The notes below the pieces were generated by a model. It did not search any database. It worked only from the letters and a program-made list of their open reading frames with translations, and was not told where the DNA came from. Positions 1-10,954 of a stretch of DNA of 64,000 bases are shown here, piece after piece. Source of the stretch: Ophryocystis elektroscirrha (lineage: Eukaryota; Apicomplexa; Conoidasida; Neogregarinorida; Ophryocystidae); contig JAQIFP010000019.1 in NCBI GenBank assembly GCA_030141585.1, positions 175,672-239,671 of the forward strand. Reading direction: 5' to 3'. Position 1 is the stretch's first letter, and the number at the start of each line of letters is the position of its first letter. The translations under genes were made by a program, and so were the position numbers.

Positions 1-60
1 TACAAATTTATATACAAATATATATACAAATATATATACAAATATATATACAAATATATT
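1..60. repeat. TATATACAAA-type tandem repeat at window edge
   Basis: About five imperfect copies of an 11-bp unit (tatatacaaat) fill the first 60 bases. The sequence up to about 377 is AT-rich. It must hold the 5' part of the coiled-coil gene that follows, but I could not assign an exon there. Confidence 0.7.
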
Positions 61-377
61 TGTATATATTAAAATATATTAGCTTACGTACGTGAATTAG
101 AGGTATTGGTATTGACATTAAGCGAAAAATGCATACCTCAATATATACATAGATTGAATTATGCTGATGAATATTTGCTTTTACCGTATTTATATAAGTG
201 CTATTAAGAGCACACCTTCTCTAAGAAGTTTGGATTATTGATATAACAAAAATTATATAATTTATAATTTTTTTAAAGAGGTTAAATTCCTATGTACAAA
301 AAAAAGATAATAGTCTGTATAAATTTTTTGAGTCATACTTGGTATAAAAACTTATATTTTATTGTAGTTTATTTTAG

Positions 378-1206
378 ATTAGAGAGGTTTCAATCCAATC
401 CAAAGAGCAAAAAATCGCGGAGTAAAGTAAATTTGAATTTAGAGTTTGATTTACCAAGTGGAAAAAAACAGGGTAACTGTTTGAGATGCATTATTATTGG
501 TTCAAGACACCCTTCTAAATCCACCAAATTTTTTGCAAACAAATCAATTTTTACTATCGGAACCGAGATTTATGCAATATTCTGAGAATAATGATGATTT
601 AATGGAACAAGACATAAATGATGCAACAACGAAATCAAGTAATTTAAATAGCCTTCTTATATTTACTGTGCAGTTCCTGTAATGATTATGAAAGAAAGTA
701 CGAGTCATAAACATAAGACTTATTCTAGGTTTATCGGATGAGATAAACCAAGCGAAAAGAAATGCTCTTGAATATATTCAAAGTGAAAGTGCTCTCAAAA
801 CGATAATTCCCAATATTGAGTCTTTATCACGCGAAGAACTGATGTCTGAACTAGAAACAGTTCAGGTAATCTATAACATATTAATTAGTCTAAAAAAAAA
901 TTCATATTATTGACGTAAATCTCGATGCAAACAGATTAATAATTATATATATACTTACAAATTGATATATATTGTATATATATATATATATATTACTATA
1001 TACACATTTATATATTACTATTTATATATATATATATAAGTAAATGAATGTTATTATTTTGTTTTTTCCATTATTTTTGATAATTTTTATATTCATATAT
1101 CAATATATTTATTAATTTTACTTGGTTATAGAGCGAAATATCCAAAGAATCTGCAAGAATCAACTATTTCAAGGACGATTTAGAGAAAGAATTCACCACA
1201 AAGTGA
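378..1206 (+). CDS. coiled-coil protein, 3' exons only (5' end not resolved)
   Basis: I do not recognise this protein. Five exons splice into one open frame: 378-472, 507-638, 674-697, 729-865 and 1132-1206 (TGA), about 154 residues. Three of the introns are 31-36 nt with GT...AG ends, which matches the other genes here, so the model is likely even though no homologue is known. The N-terminal part is basic (Lys/Ser/Arg-rich). The last 60-70 residues are charged and helical, rich in Glu/Ser/Lys, as expected of a coiled coil. The entry at 378 is in mid-codon (phase 2), so at least one upstream exon with the start Met is missing. It lies upstream of 378 or outside the window. The last intron (866-1131) is filled with TA repeats. 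Confidence 0.6.
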
Positions 1207-1802
1207 AAAACCGTATGACTTTTTGCAGAAAATTACTCTCAGCAGAAAAGGGAACATATATGATGGAATCAGAATATGTATTTTGTCTATAATAACATTT
1301 GAATATCATATCTTTTACCTTAAAATAGATAACATTAACAAAAAAAAAATCCAAGCAATTGTTGTTACTGTTGAATATACTCCATACGATCTGATATGTC
1401 ATATATTTATGTTTTGAATTCTTTTATGACTAAAGTGCTAATCTTTGTAAGTATTCAATCAGCCTTATAAAAAGGTACAAGAAAATATTCTTTATCATTA
1501 GCATCTCATAAATTTACTAGGGTAATTCTTAAATATTAATTGCTTAAAATAAATAATAAAGCTAAAGTAAAAAAATCATATTATATATTCATTATTATTA
1601 CTATTATTACTATAAATATTATTATTATACTTATTATTATTAAAATATATATATATATATAGCAACTACATTTATGATAGCTATTATTTGTAAGTAGATA
1701 CCTATATAATTTACTGTTACGAGTTTCGTCGTAACAATCCCCATAATTAAAACATTTATTAGTTGACACATTTCCAAATAAAGGACTGATTCGGCAATTC
1801 TG
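1207..1802. other. AT-rich intergenic stretch, no gene seen
   Basis: The open frames here overlap on both strands and are made of AT-rich, low-complexity codons. I found no splice-consistent coding frame. ATT/TAT trinucleotide runs occur around 1590-1660. Confidence 0.6.
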
Positions 1803-2158
1803 CTATTTGTTCAATTGAAACGAAGAAATTACTTTTGTGTCAACATTATGGAAAAAGCCTGATATTCTAAGAAAATTCAAATCATTGCAGCTTCTGCCGT
1901 GAATATTTCTCATGGCTTGTGGGCAATCAGTATGGTTTTTAGAGCAGCACAGAGTAACAAACTGACGGCATAAAGAGACTGCTGTGATGGCATCACTGTT
2001 GTAGGTTTTCTTGCAACTGCAACATCAAAAAATAACTGGAAATTTGATTACCCATGAGCGAAAGATGGAGATATAATCAATATTAATATAAGTATCCAAA
2101 GAAGCTGCAAAATGCCATTAATCCATACAAATAATCGTGCCAATGAAACCACAACTTT
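1803..2158 (-). CDS. probable small secreted cysteine-rich protein (first exon missing)
   Basis: Two minus-strand exons, 2158-2052 and 2016-1803, join in frame across a 35-nt GT...AG intron, which is the usual intron size in this window. The first exon encodes a strongly hydrophobic run (…LLWILILILIISPSFAHG) shaped like a signal peptide or signal anchor with a small-residue end. The second encodes about 70 residues with six cysteines, including a CC pair, and ends at TAG. Base composition is visibly less AT-rich than the flanks. The first exon opens in phase 0 after a good acceptor (tttttccag), but I find no start Met, so a short upstream exon is missing. No homologue is recognised. The alternative is that this is chance open sequence, but the fitting intron and the hydrophobic/Cys layout argue against that. 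Confidence 0.45.
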
Positions 2159-2689
2159 CTGGAAAAATCCTACACAGTTATAAAGTAATTTAGTGCAATA
2201 GTTTAAATAAACTAAAATTAAAATACAATTATATACATATTGAGTTAATATAATGAATTAAAAGAAAATATAATAATAAAAAAAAATAATATATTATAAT
2301 ATATTATTATTCAAATTATTATTCAAATAATTATTCAAATAATTATTCAAATAATTATTCAAATATTATTATTGAAAAAATTACTTGTACATATAAAAAA
2401 TCTTTATGTATTTGTGTGATTATATTTATTAGTAAATAATTTGTATATATATTTTTATCATTATGGCACTTTGGTATACAAATAAATTGTAATTAAATTT
2501 TATTTGGTGGTTTGAATACATATATAATATATAATTCTTATATAGATTAATTTTTATTTTATGTATAATTATTGGGTTTTTCGAATAATGTTTATTGTAA
2601 GTTTATATAAAGCATTTACCTATAACATGATATTCTTTTATTGTTGCATTTGATAAATTTTTCAATAGCCTATGGAATCAAGTTATATG

Positions 2690-2732
<43 letters not shown>

Positions 2733-3235
2733 TACTGGGCTGTGATTATTAAAAAGCAAAAATTGATTATCCCCAAAATGCCTGCAATAACAACTACAGA
2801 TTGCATGTAATATATAATTGATCTCTTGCAGCTGGCAAAACTTCAATTTATTTATACTACTGACGCATGGTCTAGAAAATATCCACACTTTTCTAAGAAT
2901 CTGCAGTTAACATCCTTTATGAGGGAAACTAGAATAAAAGACCAAACGACTACAACTGCATATGCAGTAGCTAATCTATTGATTTTTTAATTTTTTTAAA
3001 ATAATATACCTTCTATAAAAATATACATAACGCCAAATATATCTTCGATGTTTCCAATTTAATTTAATGCTTTTAAAATACTTTTTTATCATTATTTTCA
3101 AGTGGCTACTTAAATCATTGCATAATTTCACAAAAAAATGGTATTCTTGTCATATTGTAAAGTGTAAAATAAAAAATATGATTTTGATATGTAATAAATA
3201 AGTTAAAAAAAATAGCTCATTAGCATTTAAATTTT
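2159..3235. other. intergenic, AT-rich; a few unassigned open patches
   Basis: This stretch contains a (TA)n run at about 2694-2735 and several ATTATTCAAATA repeats at 2300-2365. Open patches on both strands near 2740-2990 (for example a Met followed by a hydrophobic stretch on the minus strand at about 2795) could be an exon of the neighbouring secreted gene. None joins in frame, so no gene is called. Confidence 0.5.
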
Positions 3236-5931
3236 TTATTGAGACTGGAATATATTCAACGGTAGACTTTGTTGGGGAATATTTGATATGTGATTTGGGT
3301 CCATAGGGAACTTGAGATTTGGCGGTTTAATTGGTGGTTTCATGAATTGATAGTTGTTATGCGAGAAAATTCTTTCTTTTATGGATGCATCAAAATCCTT
3401 GTTGTACATACTAGGCATTTTATTTTGAGCGTTTTCTAAATCGTGTTCCATGGTAGGTTTAGGGGGTATTTTAGATAGATTATAATTTGAAGGTGGCATA
3501 TATATGGGGTACATAATTTTAGGCGTATTTAACATTTGCTGATGTAAATCGGTATACATACTTTTTTCTTGCGGTACTTTATTAAGGAGAACAGAAAACG
3601 GTTTCATATATGTATCTGCGTTGAATTGATTATAATCTAGAACGTTGGGGTACGGGCTTTTTCCAAACATTTTCTTACGTCTAAATGTATCATATGGGTC
3701 CATGTGGTACATAGAAGGATCAAACATTCTTAAATGGTTAAATGAGCGTGAAAAAGCTTGATTTAACCAAGTGTTAAGAAAACGGCGTTTATATTGCTTC
3801 TTATCAGTTACCGTGTTCTCTACATTATTTGATGTTACTATATACTCATTATTGAAAATGTTTTTGAAACACAGAAACTCATTTTTGATTAAACTTGGTA
3901 CAAATAAAGAACCCCCAACTTCCTCAGGCGAGTAAGAGTCAACAGAAAATTGAAAAAATCTTTTGATCTCTTTATACAGTGGGCGTGGCATTTTAATTGG
4001 ATATAGATCTAAAGCTGAAATTATATCGTCCACTGCTACTTCTCTAATAAGTTTGCCTTGACGCCTTCTAACTGCGTTAGCTTCTTGTGCAAGATCTTCT
4101 GCTTCTTTGAGCATTCGCTTTCTCAAGGAATTTAAAGACATTTCATTGTCAGTACCTTCCTCTCCGTCAAAACCTAAATCACAAAAAATACATTATTCTA
4201 GCAGGTGATATTTGTATTATGCTTTTATAAATAATTTAAAACTGTTTATATATAATATAGTATATGAATATAATATATTCATATAATTGAAATTAGCAAA
4301 AAAAATTTGAATTATATTTCAATTAATTTATGTATAATTACTTTTTCCTCTGAAATTAAACTGTTATGCAACTGCATACATCAGTTTTAATTGGGTTATA
4401 TTTCTATATATAATGAGTATGTGAAACTGCAGTTAGTTTATTATTTTATTGACGCTTTCATAAGTTTTAAATTAACTTTTTATTAATTTAAATTAGTCTT
4501 ATTATTTTTTGAATTAATATCACTGTATTCATAATTTAATTAGAAATTTACTTTGAGGGTTATTAGCTAGCTTATTGATTTCGTTTTGCAAGGAGTTCCT
4601 AGTGAGGCCAAATATTGAATCTTCTAAGCCTAATTCTCTTAATGCCTCAACCGATACATTTGAAGGATTATTTTTATATGAGTGAGATACCCAATTTTTG
4701 CTATTTGGTTTATTGTCAGTTGTTTTGAACTTTGGTTGATTAGCTGCATCTAATGATTTATTCACGCGATCTAAATGAACAGCCCCCGCCATTTGTGTTG
4801 TTTTGATTTTTTCTACGGAAAATTGATGATCGGCTGTACTCACTATATATGACTCAAAAGCTTCAGGAGGGCAATCGACCCGTTTCAAACTAGTTTCAAT
4901 TGAAGCAGACCATATTTGGGTAATCCATTCAAACAAAAATTGAAGTATAATATTATATGTTTCAGATTCATTGGAAAACTTAAAATTAATATTTTTGGAT
5001 TGGAAGATCTTTGCTACTAATTGTGATATAAGCATGTTTAAATGACTTCTTAATGGTTGGGGTGGCATAGCTACTTCTGATGCAGAATATTTCGGTCCAG
5101 CTTCTTTTATAGGATAATGAATATTATCAGTGCTAAAACTTTTTGTATAAACTTGGTCTATATTATTATGAGGCATTTGCCACGAAGGTAATGGTAACTC
5201 TATGTATGCCTTAGGAACAACCTTTTTTTTAGGGGATTGTGACATTTCAGTCTGTGATATATATGGAGAATTTTGCTGTGCATAATCTGATTTAATTGGT
5301 GGCCCTACATTCAAAGGCTTTGCTACGTGCAATATATATATTAATAGTAATTACTATTATAATACTTCATTGCTACTTGCTGCATTGCATAAGAGTTATT
5401 ACTATCTAAAAACTGTTGTTGCATTTGTTGGTGTTGTTGAATATGCTGTTGTTGTTGTTGCTGCTGCATTTGTTGCTGTTGTTGCATCTGTTGCTGTTGT
5501 TGCATCTGAATTTGTTGGTGCTGCATCTGCTGGTGTTGTTGCATTTGTTGCTGCTGGTGGTGTATTTGTTGTTGGTGTAATTGTTGCTGGTGAATTTGCT
5601 GCTGATGAATTTGCTGCTGGTGAATTTGTTGATGCAAATGATGTTGTTGTTGTTGCTGTTGCTGTACTTGTTGTTGATTTTGATGCTGCAGCTGCTGCTG
5701 GATTTGCTGTTGCATTTGGTGATGTATCTGCTGCTGCATTTGTGGATGCTGGAATTGGTGATGCATATGTTGCTGTTGTTGTATTTGGTGCTGGTGAAGC
5801 TGCTTTTGGTGAATCTGCGCGGAAACATTTTTAGGGATTTGCATAGGATGTACAGATCCTGATCCTAGCTGTTGCTGTGAAGACGCATTTTGTTCAGTGT
5901 TTCTCAAATGAGAAGGGAATTTTTGCGTCAT
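3236..5931 (-). CDS. Gln/His-rich protein of unknown function (761 aa)
   Basis: Three exons (5931-5355, 5322-4552, 4173-3236) splice into 761 residues. The first intron is 32 nt. Residues about 20-180 are almost pure Gln with His, Met and Leu, encoded by CAA/CAG triplets. The middle third (about residues 270-350) has a helical region of mixed composition. Around residue 460 a basic helix (SLRKRMLKEAEDLAQEAN) is followed by a compact segment (…DIISALDLYPIKMPRPLYKE…). The C-terminus is rich in Pro, Met, Asn and Tyr. Long Gln tracts plus short helical modules suggest a transcriptional co-regulator or other nuclear scaffold, but that is inference and no domain is recognised. The antisense frames at 5370-5862 are shadows of the Gln repeat. 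Confidence 0.8.
5380..5840. repeat. CAA/CAG-type coding triplet repeat
   Basis: On the minus strand this stretch is a run of CAR and CAY codons encoding Gln, His and a few Met/Leu within the first exon of the Gln-rich protein. Runs of identical triplets are short and interrupted, so length instability is possible but not extreme. Confidence 0.85.
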
Positions 5932-6424
5932 TTAGTAATAATTTCTCAAAAATTTTTTCATTGATAAATTAACCATCATAAATATACAATTTTAGGTTAA
6001 ATTTAATCTCCCTGTTTTATATAAGGTTCAACTATCTAAGTTTATAATAAATAAACATATTTACTTAATTTAGGCATTTTTACATTTTTTTCATTTAATT
6101 TTGCAGGTTTTAGAGTTATTTTCGAGCTTTCAAAATAATTTACTTAATTTATGAAATTACAAAACATATTTTTGAAATTCTATAAATTCTACATATTCTT
6201 TTAGTTGGTTAATTGTAAAATTATGTTCATATGATATTTTTGTTTTGGCATCAAAAAATGATGAGATTATTGTTGATGGGTAACTTGATCAAAAATTGTG
6301 ATCAACAGATTCGTTTTTATGGATTTAATTTAATATTGTTTGCATTAAAGAATATTAAATGCATATTCGTATATTTGAAAAAAATTATTTAAGTAGTAAT
6401 ATTGCATGCACGTAAAGGGAAAAG
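5932..6424. promoter_or_regulatory. divergent intergenic region, putative shared promoter
   Basis: The 493-bp AT-rich gap lies between the start codons of the Gln-rich gene (minus) and the 613-aa gene (plus). No conserved promoter element can be named by eye. The head-to-head arrangement is the only reason to suppose a bidirectional promoter. Confidence 0.35.
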
Positions 6425-9099
6425 ATGTCAATAAGACGTGATAGCAGTAAGTACAGTAGCCAAATTAGTGGTAGTACTTTGTTCCGAAAAATAAGCAGTA
6501 TAAGCTCACAATCAAGCAGTAAATCTTCTTACAGTCGTCCCAATATAAATTTTCTTCTTACCAAGAGTTTTAACCTTCCACGTGCGGATCATATTTCATC
6601 TGCCCCATCTTCTTCCTCAGGAGATACGAGTTCAAAATACAGTAAATCAGTCAATAAATCAATTGCAGAAAGTCAATCTTCGTCTAAAAACTGTATTCCT
6701 TCCTCAACACTTGATAATAATCCTGATCAAGAAAGCTCTCCTTTGTTGAGCGTTTCAGGTTAGTGAATTTAATTATTAAATAAAAATAATTATTACTATT
6801 AATATTATTTGGTTATCTACAATAATACTTGGATTAATAATAGTAATAAAAATAATAAAATTAATAATAATAATAATAGAGTATATTTTCTCTAGGCATA
6901 TTTGTATATATAGATTCATGAGAAAAATGTATTACGGGATTTATTATTTATAATACATTAAACAAATTCAGTAGTTATTGTTTATTTATAATTAGTTGTT
7001 TATGATGTACACACAGCGAGTATGCAAAATAATTAAAGCATAAATAAACTACGTTACATTTATACGCCAGTACTACAATATTAACTATTATACTTAAAAA
7101 TAAAACTTAATATAGAAATTTGATATATTTTGATAATTATATTTACTCAATTACATTATAAGTTGTATTTTTTTATGCTGTAAATAAAAAATTTGAACAG
7201 CAGATAGTTTGTCTAAATCAAGCATACAATCGAAAAAGAAAGGCGAAATAAAATTAGAAAGTGATGATATAACGTCCAAAGAAACCCAAAAACTTTCTCA
7301 AGAATTGTATTCAGAAAATTCTCCAATAATCCATAAAGAAAAGAGAAATAAGCAGAAAAAAATAAAAAATATATTATCAAATAATTTATCAAGTCCTTTT
7401 CAAGATTTCGATGAGTTATCAGATAATTCCATAGATTGTGGATATGTAGACACTAACTTCAATTTGCACCATGCTGGAGTAGAAAATATCTTAAAAGCAA
7501 ATTATCTACAACAACACCGCAAAAATCTTTCTTTACATTTTCTCCAATCTCTTGAAAAGACTAAAAACGATATAACGTCTCTTGAAACTAGGTTAAACAG
7601 TCAATTAACAATTCTTCAAGAAGCTCTTGATGTTCACATTTCGCATTATGAAAAAATTCAAAATGAATTTTTTAATAGCGTTAATAAAGAAAAACAAGCA
7701 CTACTTACTTATGGCTGGAAAAGGACAGGTAATTATACAAATAATTTATATTCAAACTTATATATAAATATATTTATATATATGTATTGATTTATATAAT
7801 GCTTAATATATATATATAAAGAACTATTTCATATATATATACATAATTAGATTTAAAATAATGTGTAAGCTATATAGTTATATATGTTACTTACATATAT
7901 GATTATGTAAGTAAATGTTCGCCACCGAGGCAAACTATACCTCTTTATAAAATATGTTATAAGAATAAAGAATAGATATATATCATCTATTTTTATATCC
8001 TAGTCATAATCAGAAGGATAAGTATTTTTGAATAATTCAAATAGTTGTTAATGTATGAGCATGTTACATACTTATAGGTAACTTTGGAAGTGTTGATTTA
8101 AAAGCCGTTGTACATAATTTCAAAGAGCAACAAAGATTACAGCCAATGGTGAAATTTAGTTCCTTAGACGTAGAGACTTCGCGATTAATTAACTCGGCAG
8201 AGGAATTAAATAATTCTTTACTAACAGATTTAGCATATCTTACTGCAAAGAATCCTTTGGTATGTTGCCCCACAGAAATTAATGCCGAAAACTTTAAACA
8301 AAAACTGAAAATGATATACAGAGGTTAGTGACAAATAATATATATGGAAATATAATTGTTAGATATTTACAAAATAATGTCCATTGAATTGGAAAAACAA
8401 GGTATATACATCAATAGGGAAATGGCTACAGCGTTTTTGTCTATAAAGCCATTGTCAAAAGAGAATAATAAAGCTTCTAAAAATCAACGGAAAGCGATTC
8501 CTGAGAACATAAGTAAAATACCAGAAAGTGAATTGGAAAACATAGTGGAAGATTTATTTGGAGATTCTGTTAGTACCATAGAAAAAATTATGGATTATAT
8601 TTTAAACTTGATATACTGCTATAAAGCATACGATGCCCACGAAAGTAAACAAGGAATTTTATTAAAGCTGAGGAAACTTTACAGGTTGCAGAATGAACTA
8701 CGCATAAAATGCAATATAAATACAACTATCGCAAAACAAGTTATGGTGAAACCCGCAAGCCCACGGTATCCTGAAGGAGGTCTTACTGAACAAAAAACCG
8801 AACCGAAAACAGATGATTCATGTCTAGATTTTGATTTTTCGGAATTCTATGCAAACTATGATCCTTATAAAAACAACTTATTGGATGATTTCAAAGAGGA
8901 CTGTATAAATATTGATCTTAAAAATCCGGTTCTTTTGGCCGTTAATCAATACAAATTTGTTCCAAAAGATTCCCTTTCATATCTTGCTAGTTTTTATAAT
9001 GAAGACAAAAATCCGTACAAAATTGTTAACGATTATTGGTTAAATAACGGGGAAAATTCTGTATGGGCTAAAACTTATGTATTGACATCCACAGATTAA
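6425..9099 (+). CDS. unrecognised 613-aa protein with central coiled coil
   Basis: Four exons (6425-6758, 7204-7728, 8078-8323, 8363-9099) splice in frame to 613 residues. The last intron is only 39 nt. The N-terminal ~110 residues are Ser-rich and probably disordered. Residues ~110-190 are Lys/Ser/Glu-rich. Residues ~200-280 look like a coiled coil (…LEKTKNDITSLETRLNSQL…) followed by a Gly/Trp/Arg turn. Residues ~285-370 form a conserved-looking helical block, then an acidic, Asp/Asn/Tyr-rich C-terminus. There is no signal peptide or membrane segment. I do not recognise the family. The coiled coil and charged layout would fit a cytoskeletal, centrosomal or kinetochore component, but nothing specific supports one over another. 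The stop codon lies 36 bp from the stop of the convergent membrane-protein gene. Confidence 0.75.
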
Positions 9100-9135
9100 T
9101 TATTTTTTATATGGTTGTGACTCACTGCTCATTTT

Positions 9136-10950
9136 TTAAATACAGAAACGGTGCTGTTTGTGTAATCTTTCAACAGAAACGTAATCATCAATATATGCGC
9201 ATAAATTACACAAATTTCCATATACAGTGTAAAGCGTTTGTTCGACAAGAGAAACACGGTCTCTTCCAAGCCAATATATATCCCAAAACTTCTTTTTTTC
9301 CGCCTCGGACATTTTAAGAAGCGTTTTGGCATCTACCATAAAAGCTTCTTCCCAATTAAACTTATTATCTGGAGACCAATTTCGAGTTACATCGGCTTGA
9401 AAACATTGGTAAATAATATTAGCAGATGCATCATGCTGTTTGGTTCGATGAGAACTCAACCTTTCTAAAGAATTTTTCACCATTTTGATGAGGTGATGTG
9501 TTTCGCTGGAAACTTTTGTTTTGTGACGTAATGTGTCAGCTAATGCTCTTAAAACTTTAACTATGTGATAAGCAACATTATGCAGCTCGTCTCCGCCGAA
9601 GCCTAAATTACTTTCAAAGGTACACATATTGTTAACGTTAGATGTGCTTGAGAAGTGAGCTTTGAATACATTATAGTCATTTGTGAATGTTTGCTCAGCT
9701 GTCTTCAAACCCAAATTCAATGCAAATACAAAACACGATACATGAGTAAATAGAGTCTTTAATTCTTCTAGTAGTCTTACGTATTTTAATCTTGGGAACA
9801 TACAGTTACTCACTGAACGAAAATTAAATTCACGGTTTGCTGCAGCTATTAGCTCTTCTTGATTCTCCAAAATCCTGTTACATTTATTTATATTATTTAA
9901 CATTCTCGCGCATTCTGTTTTATGCGCTTCAAATATTTTTAAAGAGTATGGGTACAAATCTAAAGAGTCATCAAAGTTTTTATGATAATCTGGAGTTTGC
10001 TCCAAAATATCAGAATTTTCAGAATGCGGCAGTACAGACAATAATCGGTTTTTTACATTAAATTTAGATTCGATTTTTTCAGTATGACTTCGAAGAACTC
10101 TCGGTTTGTCAACGTGCGTATGTGCTAAAGGAAGTGTTGTTTGATGATGTGTTAAATCTTGTAAATCGTACATAGAATGATAACAGTTTATTAAAGTATG
10201 CTTAATTTGAGAGTAAGGTGTGAACAAAGCATTTAAGGAAGATTTCTGCATAATAGATCCGGATGAAACCACGGGGTCCAAAATGTCTGCCAATATATTT
10301 ATAACGTCAGATGCAGATTGAGAAATAATGTGGCGTGCTGGGTGAGGCATAATAAAATGAGACACAAACACAACGGTTATGCAAGCTATTATTATTGCAA
10401 CTAAAAGTTTAAGAGTGTACATTATAGGAGTTTCGAATGATGTTAAAACAAAGCTTCCTAATAAAACATTCTCTCCCAAAGATATTCCAGAACTTAGTCC
10501 CAGTCTAGCATTGGGGTATATTGCTCTCATAAAAATAGCTGGAATAGGAATCAAGCCAGCCCCAACAGTAGTAAGTAAATTTACCCATATGAATTCAGTA
10601 CCAAAAATTGTTATTAATGAATAGTATCCTAAAGCCATAAAAGAAAATATCAATATTGAAGCAATATATAAAAAGTTTTTCCTTAAAGAACCTCCGGAAG
10701 TTGTCTCTAAAGTTATTGGAAAAAAAACTAATGCTGATATTGATGCTTCCCGAAAGTAATTAGATACAGGCGTAACGTAAAGAAATAACAGAAATAATAT
10801 ACACGAAATCGCTGATTCTTGTAAAGGCCATCTTAAACTATCTTTGCTAATACGAGGTATAAGTTTTTTTACGTTCTTTATATATTTTCTAAAGCTTCTC
10901 TTTTTAGAGGTGCTTATAAAAACATTTTTACTAGCTGAAACTTTCGTCAT
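9136..10950 (-). CDS. FUSC/aromatic-acid-exporter-like membrane protein
   Basis: Single-exon 604-aa protein. A basic N-terminal tail (about 45 residues) is followed by six predicted membrane helices between residues ~45 and 205, arranged as three hairpins. A short motif HFIMPHPARH comes directly after the last helix. The remaining ~390 residues are a cytosolic helical domain rich in Leu, His and Ser. This is the layout of the FUSC-type family (fusaric acid resistance, aromatic acid exporters, plant aluminium-activated malate channels), which move organic anions across membranes. The substrate and the membrane cannot be told from sequence. The ATG is only 4 nt after the PWP2 stop codon on the same strand, and no other in-frame Met occurs before residue ~145, which would delete helices. 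So either this start is right or an unseen 5' exon overlaps PWP2. Confidence 0.65.
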   Translation of the reverse strand: MTKVSASKNVFISTSKKRSFRKYIKNVKKLIPRISKDSLRWPLQESAISCILFLLFLYVTPVSNYFREASISALVFFPITLETTSGGSLRKNFLYIASILIFSFMALGYYSLITIFGTEFIWVNLLTTVGAGLIPIPAIFMRAIYPNARLGLSSGISLGENVLLGSFVLTSFETPIMYTLKLLVAIIIACITVVFVSHFIMPHPARHIISQSASDVINILADILDPVVSSGSIMQKSSLNALFTPYSQIKHTLINCYHSMYDLQDLTHHQTTLPLAHTHVDKPRVLRSHTEKIESKFNVKNRLLSVLPHSENSDILEQTPDYHKNFDDSLDLYPYSLKIFEAHKTECARMLNNINKCNRILENQEELIAAANREFNFRSVSNCMFPRLKYVRLLEELKTLFTHVSCFVFALNLGLKTAEQTFTNDYNVFKAHFSSTSNVNNMCTFESNLGFGGDELHNVAYHIVKVLRALADTLRHKTKVSSETHHLIKMVKNSLERLSSHRTKQHDASANIIYQCFQADVTRNWSPDNKFNWEEAFMVDAKTLLKMSEAEKKKFWDIYWLGRDRVSLVEQTLYTVYGNLCNLCAYIDDYVSVERLHKQHRFCI

Positions 10951-10954
10951 GCTT

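Noticed and set aside
5370..5862. Ala/Val- and Leu-rich plus-strand frames
   Set aside because: Antisense of the Gln-repeat (CAA/CAG read as TTG/CTG or GTT/GCT). The minus-strand frame splices into a proper protein.
9111..10624. Several plus-strand frames across the FUSC-like gene
   Set aside because: Shadows of the 604-residue minus-strand protein, which has coherent membrane helices.
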